Source: Urechidicola croceus (GTDB lineage: Bacteria; Bacteroidota; Bacteroidia; Flavobacteriales; Flavobacteriaceae). From it: a stretch of 64,000 bases of DNA. The stretch is taken from assembly GCA_905181865.1 (NCBI GenBank), contig CAJIZG010000003.1:1-64000 (forward strand), in the 5' to 3' direction. The notes below the pieces were generated by a model. That model made no database searches. It saw nothing but the letters and a program-made list of their open reading frames with translations, and was not told the DNA's origin. The translations under genes were made by a program, and so were the position numbers. This document shows, in pieces, positions 17,688 through 28,400 of the stretch (positions within the stretch are counted from its first letter, which is position 1; every line of letters starts with the position of its first letter).

Positions 17688-17929
17688 TTTTAAATAAGGA
17701 TTAATTAACTATTCTATAGTGCAATATAAGTAAATATTTAAAAAAAAATCTAAAAACCCGAGACTAATAGACTTACAAATATTATGTATCCAAAAGTTGA
17801 TTTTGATGATATAAGTAATCATAAAAAATAGCCATTACATACGGATTATGCTGCTTCATAAGTCTACGCATAAAAAGTGTTCCATTAAAATTGTAGAAAA
17901 AACTTTTGATACTATTTTTTTTAAGAAAT
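17688..17929. other. intergenic region upstream of the GH18 gene
   Basis: No gene recognised; probably holds the leftward promoter of the GH18 gene. Confidence 0.4.
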
Positions 17930-18860
17930 TACAGTAAAGTAAATTTTTCAGTATCTTCATCATATGGATTAATTTTTAATTGAGGAATCTTATCTGAACT
18001 AAACACTTCACCCATCATGGCGGTTCCTATGCTGAAATCAATTCTAAAGTTTTAATCATCAGAAGTATAAAACCGGCTAGAACGCAGCCCTTCTAATATA
18101 GATGCTTGATTTAAGGTATCTGTCAATAGAACCAAACGCCTTTCAGTGCTCTTTCCAAAGTTTGAATAATGAGAATCATGATCCATTTCAGGTGCAACAA
18201 GATATCCTTGTGTTAATAGGTCTTTATACCGCTCATTATAAGTTCCAGAGACTTTAGCAGAATAATCTATTCGCTACGCGCTGTCTCCCAAGGCAGGCCT
18301 GTTTTATAGGCTAAGTCTATAATAACCGAATCATTTTTTTTATTACATGAATTCGTAAACAATACATTACAATCCTTTCTTATCAGGGTGTGCTATATAA
18401 GCGAATGAAGTTGGTCTGTACATTAGAAGTTCAAACAGTTCGTTATAATCAGTTTTGGGATTAAGAAAATCATACAATACATCCTCCCAACCAATAAGAT
18501 AATCAAACTCATAAATGATCACATGACCGCCTGTACTCATCGTTCCCCATTACATCCCATAAAGAGCCATAAAACTAAAACCTGTAGCCTGTTTTGCCAT
18601 TTTTAGCCCCTATTAAATTGTTTTTTCCTCCATATGCGCAGCACCATGATTGTGCTCAGAAAACCCCATAAAATAAAAGTTTTCTGACGATTCCGCCAAC
18701 TCAAAAGAACATGCCAGATCATTGCAAATACTCTGTCCCTAGTCCTTATTCCCTTCAGAATAACCTGAATGCGCGCATAGTACCGAAGTAATGATGATAC
18801 TTTTGAGAGTGCCCAATAAGTTACGTACAGTATATGCATACTGTTAAAAATAAATGTTTC
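17930..18860 (-). pseudogene. decayed PHP-domain metallohydrolase-like gene
   Basis: On the minus strand a coherent protein can be pieced together across frames: YHHYFGTMRAH and SGYSEGNKD (the H-x-H start of a PHP domain), FELAESSENFYFMGFSEHNH, ALYGM then WGTMSTGGHVIIYEFDYLIGW, YRPTSFAYIAHPDK, LLTQGYLVAPEMDHDSHY, LNQASILEGLRSSRFYTSDD and FRIDFSIG. These match the order of motifs in PHP-type (CehA/McbA-like) secreted hydrolases of Bacteroidota. Stops and frame changes interrupt it at several points. An apparent 78-codon frame at 18603-18839 is an out-of-frame reading of this remnant. Confidence 0.7.
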
Positions 18861-19698
18861 ATAGCGATTGAAATTTTATATACTTTAAAAAGAGTAAATA
18901 TTCATAAGGTTACTAAAAATAATCATTATTCCGACGAAGACGAAGGAATCTGTCAAAGATAAGTTTCAATCTTGAGCATCCTTTTTTAGAACGACCCATT
19001 GCTCAACCCTGCGCTAATACAAATGTTTAGCAATCGAGCTCCTTTTAGGTTCCGTAGAATTTAAGTTTCAACATAATATAAGCGTCACTAAGAGAACATA
19101 ACATTACTCAACCAGATTCCGATATGGGCGGAAAACTAAATCTTATGTATACGCGTTTTTACTTTAGTGGAAAAAGAATAATTAATAAGAATAACCAGTC
19201 TTTATTTTTGGATCCCTAAACGGATTTAAAAGGTTTGTCAAGAAAACGGAGAAGCACATCATACATATCAAAGCAAATAAAAATAGAGGGCAAATAAAGG
19301 TAAGAGAATAATAATTACACGAACAATACATCCGAATATAGATTCCTGTAAGGGCAGAAATAACAAATAAAAATATGCCTATTAAAGAGGCTGCTTTCGG
19401 AAACTAGACTCTTCTTTCCAATTAAAGAGCTAGTTTTATTTTATGCACCACCTGTATAAATAAAAGGAACAATAATATTTTATTTAGCTTTGACGTATTT
19501 ATTAGATTTTTCTCGGCACCAGTGCACTTATAAAAATCAACTCATAAATGCAACCGTCAGAAAAACGGGGAGTAGTATAGTTATGTAAACCAGAGGATTA
19601 TGGTATCTTTTATATGAGTGGTTTAACCTGTGTATAAAGCAATTGTGTTCGTATGTACTTTTAACATTTAAATTCTATAAATCTTTGTTAAAAAAAAG
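18861..19698. other. non-coding region with a possible membrane-protein remnant
   Basis: No intact gene. On the minus strand about 19200-19345 translates into a very hydrophobic stretch (IFLFVISALTGIYIRMY, then ICPLFLFALICMMCFSVF) without a start, ending in NLLNPFRDPKIKTG. It may be a fragment of an unidentified membrane protein. Confidence 0.35.
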
Positions 19699-19726
19699 AA
19701 TGAACGTTCATTTTTATCTATATTTG
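19699..19726 (+). promoter_or_regulatory. TetR-type operator and -7 element of the carbonyl-stress operon
   Basis: AATGAACGTTCATT (19699-19712) is a perfect 14-base palindrome of the TetR-operator type. It is followed at 19719-19726 by TATATTTG, a perfect Bacteroidota -7 box. The operator thus lies in the spacer/-33 region, and the TetR gene starts at 19746, so autorepression is likely. Confidence 0.65.
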
Positions 19727-19745
19727 TACCAGAATTTAAAACATT

Positions 19746-20333
19746 ATGGTGAAACTTCAAAAAAGTGTCGACAAGCGCAACGCGCTTATAAAAGCAACTA
19801 TTGAATTAGTAAATAATAATGGTTTCCATGCCACACCTATGAGTAAAATCGCAAAAATGGCACATGTGTCTCCTGCTACTATTTATTTGTATTTTGAAAA
19901 TAAGCAAGACCTGGTAAACAAAACCTATATAGATGTAAAAACAGCATACACCAATTATGCCTTTGCGAATTACAACGAAGATATGTCTGTTAAAGAAGGC
20001 TTTGAATTTATTTGGAAACGGATTGCAGATTTTAAACTAAACGAATGTGAACACGCCATGTTTTTAGCACAATGTGATAATTCACCTATGATTGATGAAC
20101 AAAGTAGAAAAGAAGGGATTAAGCATTTACAACCACTACTCGACCTTTGGGAACGTGGTAAAAAGGAAGGCGTTATTAAACCAATGTCTGATTATCTGTT
20201 GTATGCGTACGCCATCAATCCATTATCGTTTTTAATGATGTCCGAAAAACGAGGTGCCATTAAGTTAGATCAATCACAAATAGAAAACGCCTATCAAGCG
20301 GCTTGGAGTAGCATAAAAATAGCACCTATTTAA
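19746..20333 (+). CDS. TetR/AcrR-family transcriptional regulator
   Basis: The 195-residue protein has the N-terminal TetR helix-turn-helix (ALIKATIELVNNNGFHATPM, then KIAKMAHVSPATIYLYFENK), followed by a helical ligand domain with TetR_C-type features. It is the first gene of a rightward run with the NAD(P)-binding protein, MDR oxidoreductase, iron-type alcohol dehydrogenase and DJ-1-like genes, all separated by short gaps. A perfect palindrome just upstream is its likely operator. By analogy with similar operons, the ligand could be an electrophile or aldehyde; that is inference. Confidence 0.88.
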   Translation: MVKLQKSVDKRNALIKATIELVNNNGFHATPMSKIAKMAHVSPATIYLYFENKQDLVNKTYIDVKTAYTNYAFANYNEDMSVKEGFEFIWKRIADFKLNECEHAMFLAQCDNSPMIDEQSRKEGIKHLQPLLDLWERGKKEGVIKPMSDYLLYAYAINPLSFLMMSEKRGAIKLDQSQIENAYQAAWSSIKIAPI

Positions 20334-20345
20334 CCAGAACATATT

Positions 20346-21010
20346 ATGAAAAAAACAGCCATTATACTGGGTGCTTCAGGATTAACAGGACATCTACTAC
20401 TTCAAAAATTAATTGATGATGATAGATATGACCATATTAAATTATTTTCACGCTCTAAAATAGAAGGTTTACCGAGTAAAGTCACACAGTTTATAGGTGA
20501 TCTTTTAAAATTAGAACAATTTAAAGCAGTTTTTAGAGCCGACGAAGTATACTGTTGTATTGGAACAACTACAAAAAAACACCAGATAAAATACTTTACA
20601 AAGAGATAGATTATGGAATTCCCGTAACCGCTGCAAAGCTTTCAAAAGAAAGCAATATCGCTACCTTTTTGGTGATCTCAGCAATAGGAGCTAATAAAAA
20701 TAGTACGGTTTTTTATAATAGAACAAAAGGTGAAATGGAATATGATGTGATCCAACAAAATGTAACAAATACCTTTATTTTAAGACCTTCTTTAATTGGT
20801 GGAGAGCGAAATGAACATAGACTCTTAGAAAAAATAGGATTGGTGATTTTTAAAGTCATTGAACCCCTATTCATCTGGAAATTAAATAAATACAAAACAA
20901 TAAAGGCAGAAACTATAGCACAAGCCATGATATACTTGGCAAATACAACAAGTCAATCCGAAGTAATTATAACCTCGGAGCACATACATATAGTAGGAAA
21001 CGATACTTAA
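20346..21010 (+). pseudogene. NAD(P)-binding (atypical SDR / NmrA-like) protein with a frameshift
   Basis: The first frame (20346-20609) holds the Rossmann start KTAIILGASGLTGHLLLQKL and runs to CIGTTTKK. The second frame (to 21010) continues seamlessly with TPDKILYKEIDYGIP, LVISAIGANKNSTVFYNRTK, NTFILRPSLIGGERNE. One extra A in the A7 run at 20573-20579 would join both into a normal protein of about 220 residues, the size of the Bacteroidota 'NAD(P)H-binding / oxidoreductase' family. The single defect, in a homopolymer, with both halves otherwise intact, could be a sequencing error. Products of this family are thought to be NADP-dependent; substrate unknown. Confidence 0.8.
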
Positions 21011-21020
21011 AAACATTGCA

Positions 21021-22022
21021 ATGATGACACAAACCATTTTATTAAAAAATAGACCTGAAGGAATACCTTCAATGTCTAATTTCGAATTTATAACAGAAAC
21101 ATCTGATGAAACTATTAATCATGGTGAACTACTTTTAGAAACCACGTACGTTTCTGTAGATCCGTATTTAAGAGGACGAATGAACGAAGCAAAATCTTAC
21201 ATTCCACCTTTTGAACTGAACAAACCCATACAATCTGGCGTAATTGCTAAAGTTCTCGCATCTAAAAATGAGAATTTTACTGTAGGTGATTATGTAGCTG
21301 GAATGTTAGCTTGGAAAACAAAACAAATCTCTAATGGCGAAGGGCTTTTAAAAGTGGACAGTTCTAAAGCACCATTAAGTGCCTATTTAGGAGTTTTGGG
21401 AATGACAGGTTTAACAGCCTACTTAGGACTTATCCAAATAGGGAAACCAAAATCTGGAGAAACATTAGTGGTTTCTGGGGCGGCTGGAGCAGTTGGAAGT
21501 GTTGTTGGTCAAATAGGAAAAATTCTAGGATTACGAGTTATTGGAATTGCTGGTACAGATGAAAAGATTGACCTGCTAAAAACCAAATTTGGTTTTGATA
21601 CTGGTATTAATTACAACACTACTGAGAATATGAAAGTTGCCATTGCGGAAGCGGCACCGAATGGAGTAGATATCTATTTTGACAATGTTGGCGGCCCCAT
21701 ATCTGATGCAGTACTATTCAATATTAACCGTTTTGCGAGACTCGTTATTTGTGGAGCAATTTCCGTTTATAACAATACAAAATTACCAAAAAGCCTTAGT
21801 GTGCAACCGTTTCTTGTGAGAAACAGTGCGTTAATGCAAGGCTTTATTGTGTCTAATTATACAGAAAAATTTCCAGAAGCTATGAAACAGTTGTCAGATT
21901 GGATCGCTGCAGATAAACTAAACTATTCAGAAACCATTGTCAATGGTTTTGAAAATATCCCAAAAGCTTTTATCGATTTATTTGAAGGTAGAAACAGAGG
22001 GAAAATGATCGTCCAAATTTAA
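21021..22022 (+). CDS. NADP-dependent oxidoreductase, MDR superfamily (CurA/leukotriene B4 dehydrogenase-like)
   Basis: The 333-residue protein has no zinc ligands and shows the enone/alkenal reductase pattern: VSVDPYLRGRMNEAKSY near the N-terminus, the NADP-binding VVSGAAGAVGSVVGQIGK, GADPF-like fold segments and a C-terminal VNGFENIPKAFIDLFEGRN. Such enzymes reduce the double bond of alpha,beta-unsaturated carbonyls with NADPH. It follows the NAD(P)-binding gene by 10 bases and precedes the alcohol dehydrogenase by 17. Together with the downstream genes it suggests removal of reactive aldehydes or enones. Confidence 0.9.
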   Translation: MMTQTILLKNRPEGIPSMSNFEFITETSDETINHGELLLETTYVSVDPYLRGRMNEAKSYIPPFELNKPIQSGVIAKVLASKNENFTVGDYVAGMLAWKTKQISNGEGLLKVDSSKAPLSAYLGVLGMTGLTAYLGLIQIGKPKSGETLVVSGAAGAVGSVVGQIGKILGLRVIGIAGTDEKIDLLKTKFGFDTGINYNTTENMKVAIAEAAPNGVDIYFDNVGGPISDAVLFNINRFARLVICGAISVYNNTKLPKSLSVQPFLVRNSALMQGFIVSNYTEKFPEAMKQLSDWIAADKLNYSETIVNGFENIPKAFIDLFEGRNRGKMIVQI

Positions 22023-22039
22023 ATAAAAAAACAAAGAAG

Positions 22040-23200
22040 ATGAACAATTTTGAATTTAAAAATCCTACCAAAATTATTTTTGGAAAGGACACTATACAAA
22101 AACTAGAAACTGAAATACCTAACGATGCTAAAGTATTACTACTTTATGGTGGCGGAAGTATTAAGAAAAATGGGATTTATGAGCAAGTAAAAACGGCGCT
22201 ATCTAACGTTGAAGTGATTGAGTTTGGAGGCATTCCTGCAAATCCAGAATATGCTGTTTTATTGAACGCTTTAAAAGTTATAAAAGCCGAGAATATTACG
22301 TATTTATTGGCTGTGGGGGGTGGTTCTGTCATTGACGGAACTAAATTTTTATCAGCTGCTGCATTATTTGAAGGCGATATGCCTTGGGATATATTAAGTA
22401 AAAAAATTAGAACCGAAAAAGGAATGCCTTTTGGAACCGTATTAACCTTACCTGCAACAGGATCTGAAATGAATTCTGGCGCTGTTATTACAAGAGCAGA
22501 AACCAAAGAAAAACTAGGAATGGGTGGGCCAGGTTTGTTTCCTGAGTTTTCCATATTAGATCCGCAGGTCATTTCTTCGATTCCACAACGCCAATTAGCA
22601 AACGGGTTAACAGATGCTTTTACACATGTTTTAGAGCAATACATAACGTATCCAAATGGCGCCTTATTACAAGATCGTTTTGCAGAAAGTATTTTACAAA
22701 CCATTATTGAAGTTGCACCAAAAGTTTTAAAAGATCCTACAGATTATAAAGTTGCTTCTGATTTTATGTGGAGTTGTACCATGGCGTTAAACGGATTAAT
22801 ACAAAAAGGTGTTCCAACAGATTGGGCTATTCATGCAATGGGACATGAGTTAACAGCTTTATTTGGTATCGATCATGCGCGTACGTTAGCAGTCATTGCG
22901 CCAAGCCATTACCAATATAATTTTGAAGATAAGAAAGAAAAATTAGCGCAATATGCAGCACGTGTATGGAATATTACTGAAGGAAGTACCGACGATAAAG
23001 CCTATGCTGCCATTAAAAAAACAGTTGCCTTTTTCCACGAGTTAGGAATCGATACGAAGTTATCTGATTGCACGAAGGATTATGAAGGAACTGCCGAAGA
23101 AATAGCAAAACGATTTACAGATCGTGGTTGGTTAGGATTAGGTGAACATCAATCGTTATCGCCTGATAAAGTTGAAAAAATTGTAAAAATGGCGTATTAA
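22040..23200 (+). CDS. iron-containing alcohol dehydrogenase, YqhD-like
   Basis: The 386-residue protein matches type III metal-dependent alcohol dehydrogenases: an NAD(P) loop LLYGGGSIKKNGIYEQ, the GGGSVIDGTKF motif, TLPATGSEMNSGAVIT, DAFTHVLEQY and metal ligands in the AIHAMGHELTALFGIDHART segment (written as AIHAMGHELTA and GIDHART). Length and motif order fit E. coli YqhD, an NADPH-dependent reductase of short-chain aldehydes including glyoxal and acrolein products. The cytoplasmic enzyme would convert aldehydes to alcohols. It is the fourth gene of the TetR operon. Confidence 0.93.
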   Translation: MNNFEFKNPTKIIFGKDTIQKLETEIPNDAKVLLLYGGGSIKKNGIYEQVKTALSNVEVIEFGGIPANPEYAVLLNALKVIKAENITYLLAVGGGSVIDGTKFLSAAALFEGDMPWDILSKKIRTEKGMPFGTVLTLPATGSEMNSGAVITRAETKEKLGMGGPGLFPEFSILDPQVISSIPQRQLANGLTDAFTHVLEQYITYPNGALLQDRFAESILQTIIEVAPKVLKDPTDYKVASDFMWSCTMALNGLIQKGVPTDWAIHAMGHELTALFGIDHARTLAVIAPSHYQYNFEDKKEKLAQYAARVWNITEGSTDDKAYAAIKKTVAFFHELGIDTKLSDCTKDYEGTAEEIAKRFTDRGWLGLGEHQSLSPDKVEKIVKMAY

Positions 23201-23303
23201 TCAATTATAACGATCAGTAAATTTTTAAGCTCATAAGAGAACTAAATAAAAGTCCCTTCTGAAAATGTTTCAGAAGAAAAAACAGTAATTAAAAAATTAA
23301 AAA

Positions 23304-23981
23304 ATGAACATATTATTTGTATTAACATCTCACGATACATTAGGAAATACAGGGAAAAAAACTGGGTTTTGGGTTGAAGAATTTGCAAATCCATATTATA
23401 CCTTATTAGATAAAGGAGCACATATTACTATTGCGACACCAAAAGGAGGTGCGGCACCTATAGATCCGAGTAGTGATTCGCCAGATGCTGCAACAGAAGC
23501 GACTAAACGCTTTGATACTGATGCAGCGGCTAAAGAAAGAATTGCAAATACAAAAGTATTGGCAGATATGAACCCAGATGATTTTGACGGGGTGTTTTAT
23601 CCAGGAGGACATGGACCGTTATGGGATTTAGCAACCGATAAAACTTCTATTGCTTTAATAGAGAAATTTAATAGCCAAGAAAAACCAATGGCCTTTGTTT
23701 GTCACGCTCCAGCTGCTTTAAAAAAGGTTAAAGATGCCCATGGGAATCCATTCGTAAAAGGTAAAAAAGTTACAGGGTTTACAAACACAGAAGAAGCTGC
23801 TGTTCAATTAACAGATGTTGTTCCTTTTTTAGTAGAAAATATGTTGAGTGAAAATGGTGGAATCTATTCTAAAAAAGAGGATTGGACTGCGTATGCAATC
23901 CAAGATGGTAATTTAATTACAGGTCAAAATCCAGCTTCCTCTGAATTAGTTGCCGAAAAATTACTAGAAAGCTTATCCTAA
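23304..23981 (+). CDS. type 1 glutamine amidotransferase-like DJ-1/PfpI protein (Hsp31-like)
   Basis: The 225-residue protein has the DJ-1/PfpI fold: ILFVLTSHDTLGNTGKKTGF at the N-terminus, YPGGHGPLWDLATD with the acidic/glycine elbow, and the nucleophile Cys in AFVCHAPAAL. Length and motifs resemble Hsp31/YDR533C-type proteins, which act as glyoxalase III (methylglyoxal to lactate without cofactor) or chaperones. It lies 103 bases after the alcohol dehydrogenase and is followed by a terminator, so it probably ends the operon. Its role would fit carbonyl-stress defence. Confidence 0.9.
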   Translation: MNILFVLTSHDTLGNTGKKTGFWVEEFANPYYTLLDKGAHITIATPKGGAAPIDPSSDSPDAATEATKRFDTDAAAKERIANTKVLADMNPDDFDGVFYPGGHGPLWDLATDKTSIALIEKFNSQEKPMAFVCHAPAALKKVKDAHGNPFVKGKKVTGFTNTEEAAVQLTDVVPFLVENMLSENGGIYSKKEDWTAYAIQDGNLITGQNPASSELVAEKLLESLS

Positions 23982-23995
23982 TTTAAATTAGCATA

Positions 23996-24034
23996 TAAGA
24001 AAAAGGTTGTCTATAAAAGGCAATCTTTTTCTTA
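23996..24034 (+). terminator. Rho-independent terminator after the carbonyl-stress operon
   Basis: Arms TAAGAAAAAGGTTG (23996-24009) and CAATCTTTTTCTTA (24021-24034) pair with one mismatch around an 11-base loop; A and T tracts on both sides make it usable in either direction. It lies 15 bases after the DJ-1-like stop. Confidence 0.8.
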
Positions 24035-24201
24035 TTACTACCAGACTATCTTGGCTTTATGCTAGTATTAGCATATTAAATTACCGTCATCTTCCATCAT
24101 GGGCTACTTGCTTTTCAACAAGAAACCTATACGTGAATAACGGAATTGCTGCAGTACGAATATCTTTTTGACTCTAATAGTTCTCCCGAGGTTTTCATAT
24201 T

Positions 24202-25407
24202 CTAGTGTTCGTGTTCTGTTTCTCCTTTTTTCATTTCTGCCATCAGATAGTAGGCATTGTTAAAAGCAAATTTTGTATTTCGTTCTATTTCTTCAGGGAA
24301 TTGTAACGCTATCCAATTATTATCTTTTTGACCTAAAATAACTTCAACCGGTTTAAAGCTCCAATCTTTATTTTCCTTTTCTACTGAAAACACAAAAAAC
24401 TTGTCACCTTCTTTAATAATAGCACTTTCAGGTAATGCCATTGTTTCAGAGCTCTCAACTTGAATTCTTCCTTGAATATACATCCCAGGAATTAGATTAC
24501 CTTTTTTATTCTCAATTTCTGCATGTACATGTAAAGCTTTAGGGCTATCCTCAAAGGTTTTACTTACTGAATAGATTTCTGCGCTTAGTGCATCATCTTG
24601 AATTGACTGTATATTGAAAGTTACTTTTTGACCTTTTTTTACTTTGTAAACATCTTTTTCAAATACCATTAAATCTGCATGAACGTGGTGTGTGTTTACC
24701 ACTTCAAAAAGTTCTGTTTGTGGTTCTACATATTGACCAGTTTTTACTTCTACCTTTTGTATATAGCCTTCTATTGGACTTCGCAATGCTACTCTTTGTG
24801 CAACTGAACCATTACGAACAGATTGAGCACTAACATTTAATAGTTGTAATTGAGCAGCCATTCCGCTAACCATTACTTTTGAAGCATCATACCTAGCTTC
24901 TGCTTTTTGGAAATTTGCACCAGAACCTACACCTGCATCATATAGTTTTTGTTGTCGCTCATAGTTCTTCTTTAAAAAATTACTACTGTTAAACGCATTC
25001 AAATAATCGGTTTGTATCTTTATAATATTAGGATGTGAAAGATACGCCACGACCTGACCTTTGTTGACTTTATCGCCTTCAATCACTTCAATTGAAGCAA
25101 CATTGGCTCCAATAACCGATGTGATAGCACCTTCGCTCTGTGGTGGTACTTCCAGCGTCCCATTAGCTTCAACGTAGCTACTCATATTTCGCGATGCAAT
25201 GGTATCTATTTTTATTTTTAAGGCTTCAAATTGTTGTGCTGATAGCATAACTTCATCACGGTCGCTATGTTCTTTTTTGGGCTCTTTATTGACTTCTTCG
25301 TTATGGGGGTGTCCCTCTTTTTTATTTTGATTTTCTTTAGGACCACAAGAAGTTGCTAATAACGATAGCGTCACTAGCGTACGAATAATATATAGTGTGT
25401 TTTTCAT
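24202..25407 (-). CDS. RND efflux periplasmic adaptor (CzcB/CusB-type) lipoprotein
   Basis: The 401-residue protein has a lipobox (LSLLATSC), then a His/Lys/Glu-rich linker (GHPHNEE) and the adaptor core: barrel-sandwich segments around EVPPQSEGAITSVIGANV and VIEGDKVNKGQVVAYLSHP, a coiled-coil hairpin (LKKNYERQQKLYDAGVGSG), and beta-barrel/membrane-proximal domains (RSPIEGYIQKVEVKTGQYV, then KFFVFSVEK). It ends in a His-rich tail (ETEHEH), a likely metal-binding tip. It links the inner-membrane pump to the outer-membrane channel. It follows the fused pump gene by 4 bases. Confidence 0.92.
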   Translation of the reverse strand: MKNTLYIIRTLVTLSLLATSCGPKENQNKKEGHPHNEEVNKEPKKEHSDRDEVMLSAQQFEALKIKIDTIASRNMSSYVEANGTLEVPPQSEGAITSVIGANVASIEVIEGDKVNKGQVVAYLSHPNIIKIQTDYLNAFNSSNFLKKNYERQQKLYDAGVGSGANFQKAEARYDASKVMVSGMAAQLQLLNVSAQSVRNGSVAQRVALRSPIEGYIQKVEVKTGQYVEPQTELFEVVNTHHVHADLMVFEKDVYKVKKGQKVTFNIQSIQDDALSAEIYSVSKTFEDSPKALHVHAEIENKKGNLIPGMYIQGRIQVESSETMALPESAIIKEGDKFFVFSVEKENKDWSFKPVEVILGQKDNNWIALQFPEEIERNTKFAFNNAYYLMAEMKKGETEHEH

Positions 25408-25411
25408 GATA

Positions 25412-28400
25412 TTAATTTTTAAAATATTGTAATTGAAAAGAACTCTCTAAATAATTTAATAATGCCTCTTGTGCTTCCACCTCAGACTGAATCGCTTCTT
25501 TTATAAGTTGCGTAAATGTTGTGTAATCAATTTCCCCTTCTTCATAAGCAAATAGAGCTCCTATCTTTTGTTCTTTGGTAAGCGGCAAGACTTTATCTTT
25601 ATAGAATATCCAAGAATTTTTCTGTTTTTGATAATTTTCTTTGGCTTGCACAAATTTAGACTGAACTTCCATTTTTTTGAATTTAATCGTTACTTCGGCA
25701 ATTTGCTTGTCAATTTGCGCAGTCCTAATTTGTGCTTTTGTCGTACCTGATAAAAGCGGTATGGAAATACCCGCTCGATAAGTGTAAAATCTAGAATTGC
25801 CATTTATTTTTTGCAAACCACCCTGAAAATTGAACTTGGGCAGATTTTCGGCTTTTGCAACTTTAAAATTTGCCGCCGCTTCTGCCACTTGAAGTTGAGA
25901 AATATTATACAAAGGATGGGCTTCCCAACTAAAAGTGTTCATATCTATTTCATTAACTACATCAAATTCATCTGGAACCGTAGATAATTCATCAGAAACT
26001 AACCATAGATTTAACTGCTGTAAAGCGATAACATATTCACTATATGCTTGCCTTGTCTTATTGTGAATTTGTAAGGCTTGGTTTTTAGCTGCCGAATATT
26101 CCAATTTTGAAATTGCTTCTACTTCATAATTTAACGCTACAGATTTTTCAAAATTGGCATATATAGTATCCAATTCTTTGTACAGATTATAATTTCTTTT
26201 ACTTTGGAAGGCGTTTGACCATGCTTTTTTAACTTCTAATTCTAACGCTAATTCTGAAAGTTGAAACGTTTTTTGAGCCAATAGAATCCGCTGCTCTTGT
26301 AATTTTCGTTTTGGTGAAATACCAAACAAATCAATATTTGATTGACCAATGCCTAGGGTTGTATAAACACCTTTATCATCCCCAACTTCATCGCCTCCTG
26401 TAAAAATTTGAGTGGTACCAAAGTCGAAAGCCGCACTTTTTAAAAGTTGTTGCTTCTCAATTTCTAACTGTTTTTGTTTTAAACTTGGATAATTTTCTTT
26501 TGATATTTTTACAGCTTCGTGTAGGGTTATTATCGGTAGTATATCATTACTTTGTTGAGCATTTGAGTTAATAGGTAGTAGGAAGATAAATGCTAGCATT
26601 ACAGTAACTATAACTACTTTTTTATTAGTTATAAACTTAAAAGAATTGTTTTCTACCCAATGATATAATATAGGAAGAATAAACAAAGTTAATAGTGTAG
26701 AGGTTAGTAAACCTCCAATTACAACTGTAGCTAAAGGTCGTTGCACTTCTGCGCCAGCTGATGCTGAAATTGCCATTGGTAAAAAGCCTAAAACATCTGT
26801 AAAGGCTGTTAGCATAATAGGTCTAATCCTTCGCTTCGTACCTTCAATAATTCTATCTTTAAGATTGGTTACACCTTCTACCTTTAGTTCATTTAATCCG
26901 CTAATCATTACCAATCCGTTTAAAACCGCAACACCAAACAAAACAATAAAACCAACACCTGCCGATATGCTAAAAGGCATATCCCGAAACCACAATGCCA
27001 CAACCCCACCAATAGTTGCCATTGGAATAGCGATATAAATCATTAAGGTTTGTGGTAACGATTTTAAGGCAAAATAAATAAGTACAAAAATAAGTAGCAA
27101 CGCTAATGGCACTAATGTTTTTAACCGGTTACTGGCACGTTCTAAATTTTCAAAAGCACCACCATAACGAATAAAATAACCAGATGGTAAATCGAGATTG
27201 GTATCTAATTTTGATTTGATTTCGGTTACCAACGATTTTACATCACGCCCTCTAACATTAATACCAACATACGTTCTTCTGTTGGTATTATCTCTACTTA
27301 TTTGCATTGGCCCTGTCTTGTAGCTTACATCTGCAACTTCACGAAGTGGAATTTGTGTGCCAGAAGGTAAATTGATAAATAAATTTTGAACATCTGTAAT
27401 ATCCTCTCGATTATTTGAGTTTAATCGCACAACTAAATCGAATCGTCTTTCCCCTTCAAAAATAACTCCTGCTGTACCACCTGCAAATGCGGACTGTACA
27501 ATTTGATTTAATGTACTTATTTGAAGTCCGTATTGCGCCAATTTGTCTCTGTTATAAGTAATTGTCATTTGTGGCAAACCAGTGGTGGCTTCCGCTTTCA
27601 TATCGCCAATACCTTCCGTTCCTGCAATTATTTCGGATATTTCTTCTGCCTTTTGAGAAAGCACATTTATATCTTCTCCATAAATTTTTATGGCTATATC
27701 TTCTCTAACACCTTCAAGCAATTCATTAAAACGCATTTCAATGGGCTGTGTAAACTCATAATTAATACCAGGAATTATCTCAACAGCTTCTTTCATTTTC
27801 TCAATTAACTCATCTTTTGAAGTTGCTGAAGTCCATTCACTTTTTGGTTTTAAAATTACAAAAACATCGGCTATATCCATTGGCATTGGGTCGGTTGGTA
27901 TTTCTGCAACACCAATACGACTTACAATTTTTTCGACTTCTGGAAACTGTTCCTTTATAATTTGTTCAATTTTTGTGGTTGTTTCAATAGTTTCAGTAAG
28001 AGAACTACCCGGTTTTAAAATAGCGTGAAAAGCAATATCGCCTTCATCCAACTGTGGTATAAATTCGCCCCCCATTTTGGAAAACATAAATACGGTAATC
28101 CCGAACAAAACGACTGCGAAACCAACTATGAATTTTCCATTTTTTAAGGCCTTTTCTAATACAGGTTGATACGTGCGCTCTGCCCACTGCACAAATTTAT
28201 CGCCATAGGATTTTTTGTCCGATTTTGGTGCTCTTAAAACTAAAGCTGACATCATTGGTACGTAGGTAAGACAAAGTATCATGGCGCCAATCATTGCAAA
28301 AATGAAAGTTAAAGCCATTGGCTTGAACATCTTCCCTTCAATACCTTCCAATGCAAGGATAGGAAGGAAAACAATTAGAATAATAAGCTGACCAAAAAAG

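Noticed and set aside
18603-18839. 78-codon minus-strand frame as a real small gene
   Set aside because: The coherent PHP-like motifs run through other frames of the same DNA, so this is an out-of-frame reading of a pseudogene.
22177-22704. 175-codon minus-strand frame inside the alcohol dehydrogenase gene
   Set aside because: It is a shadow of the YqhD-like gene, whose motifs fill the plus strand.
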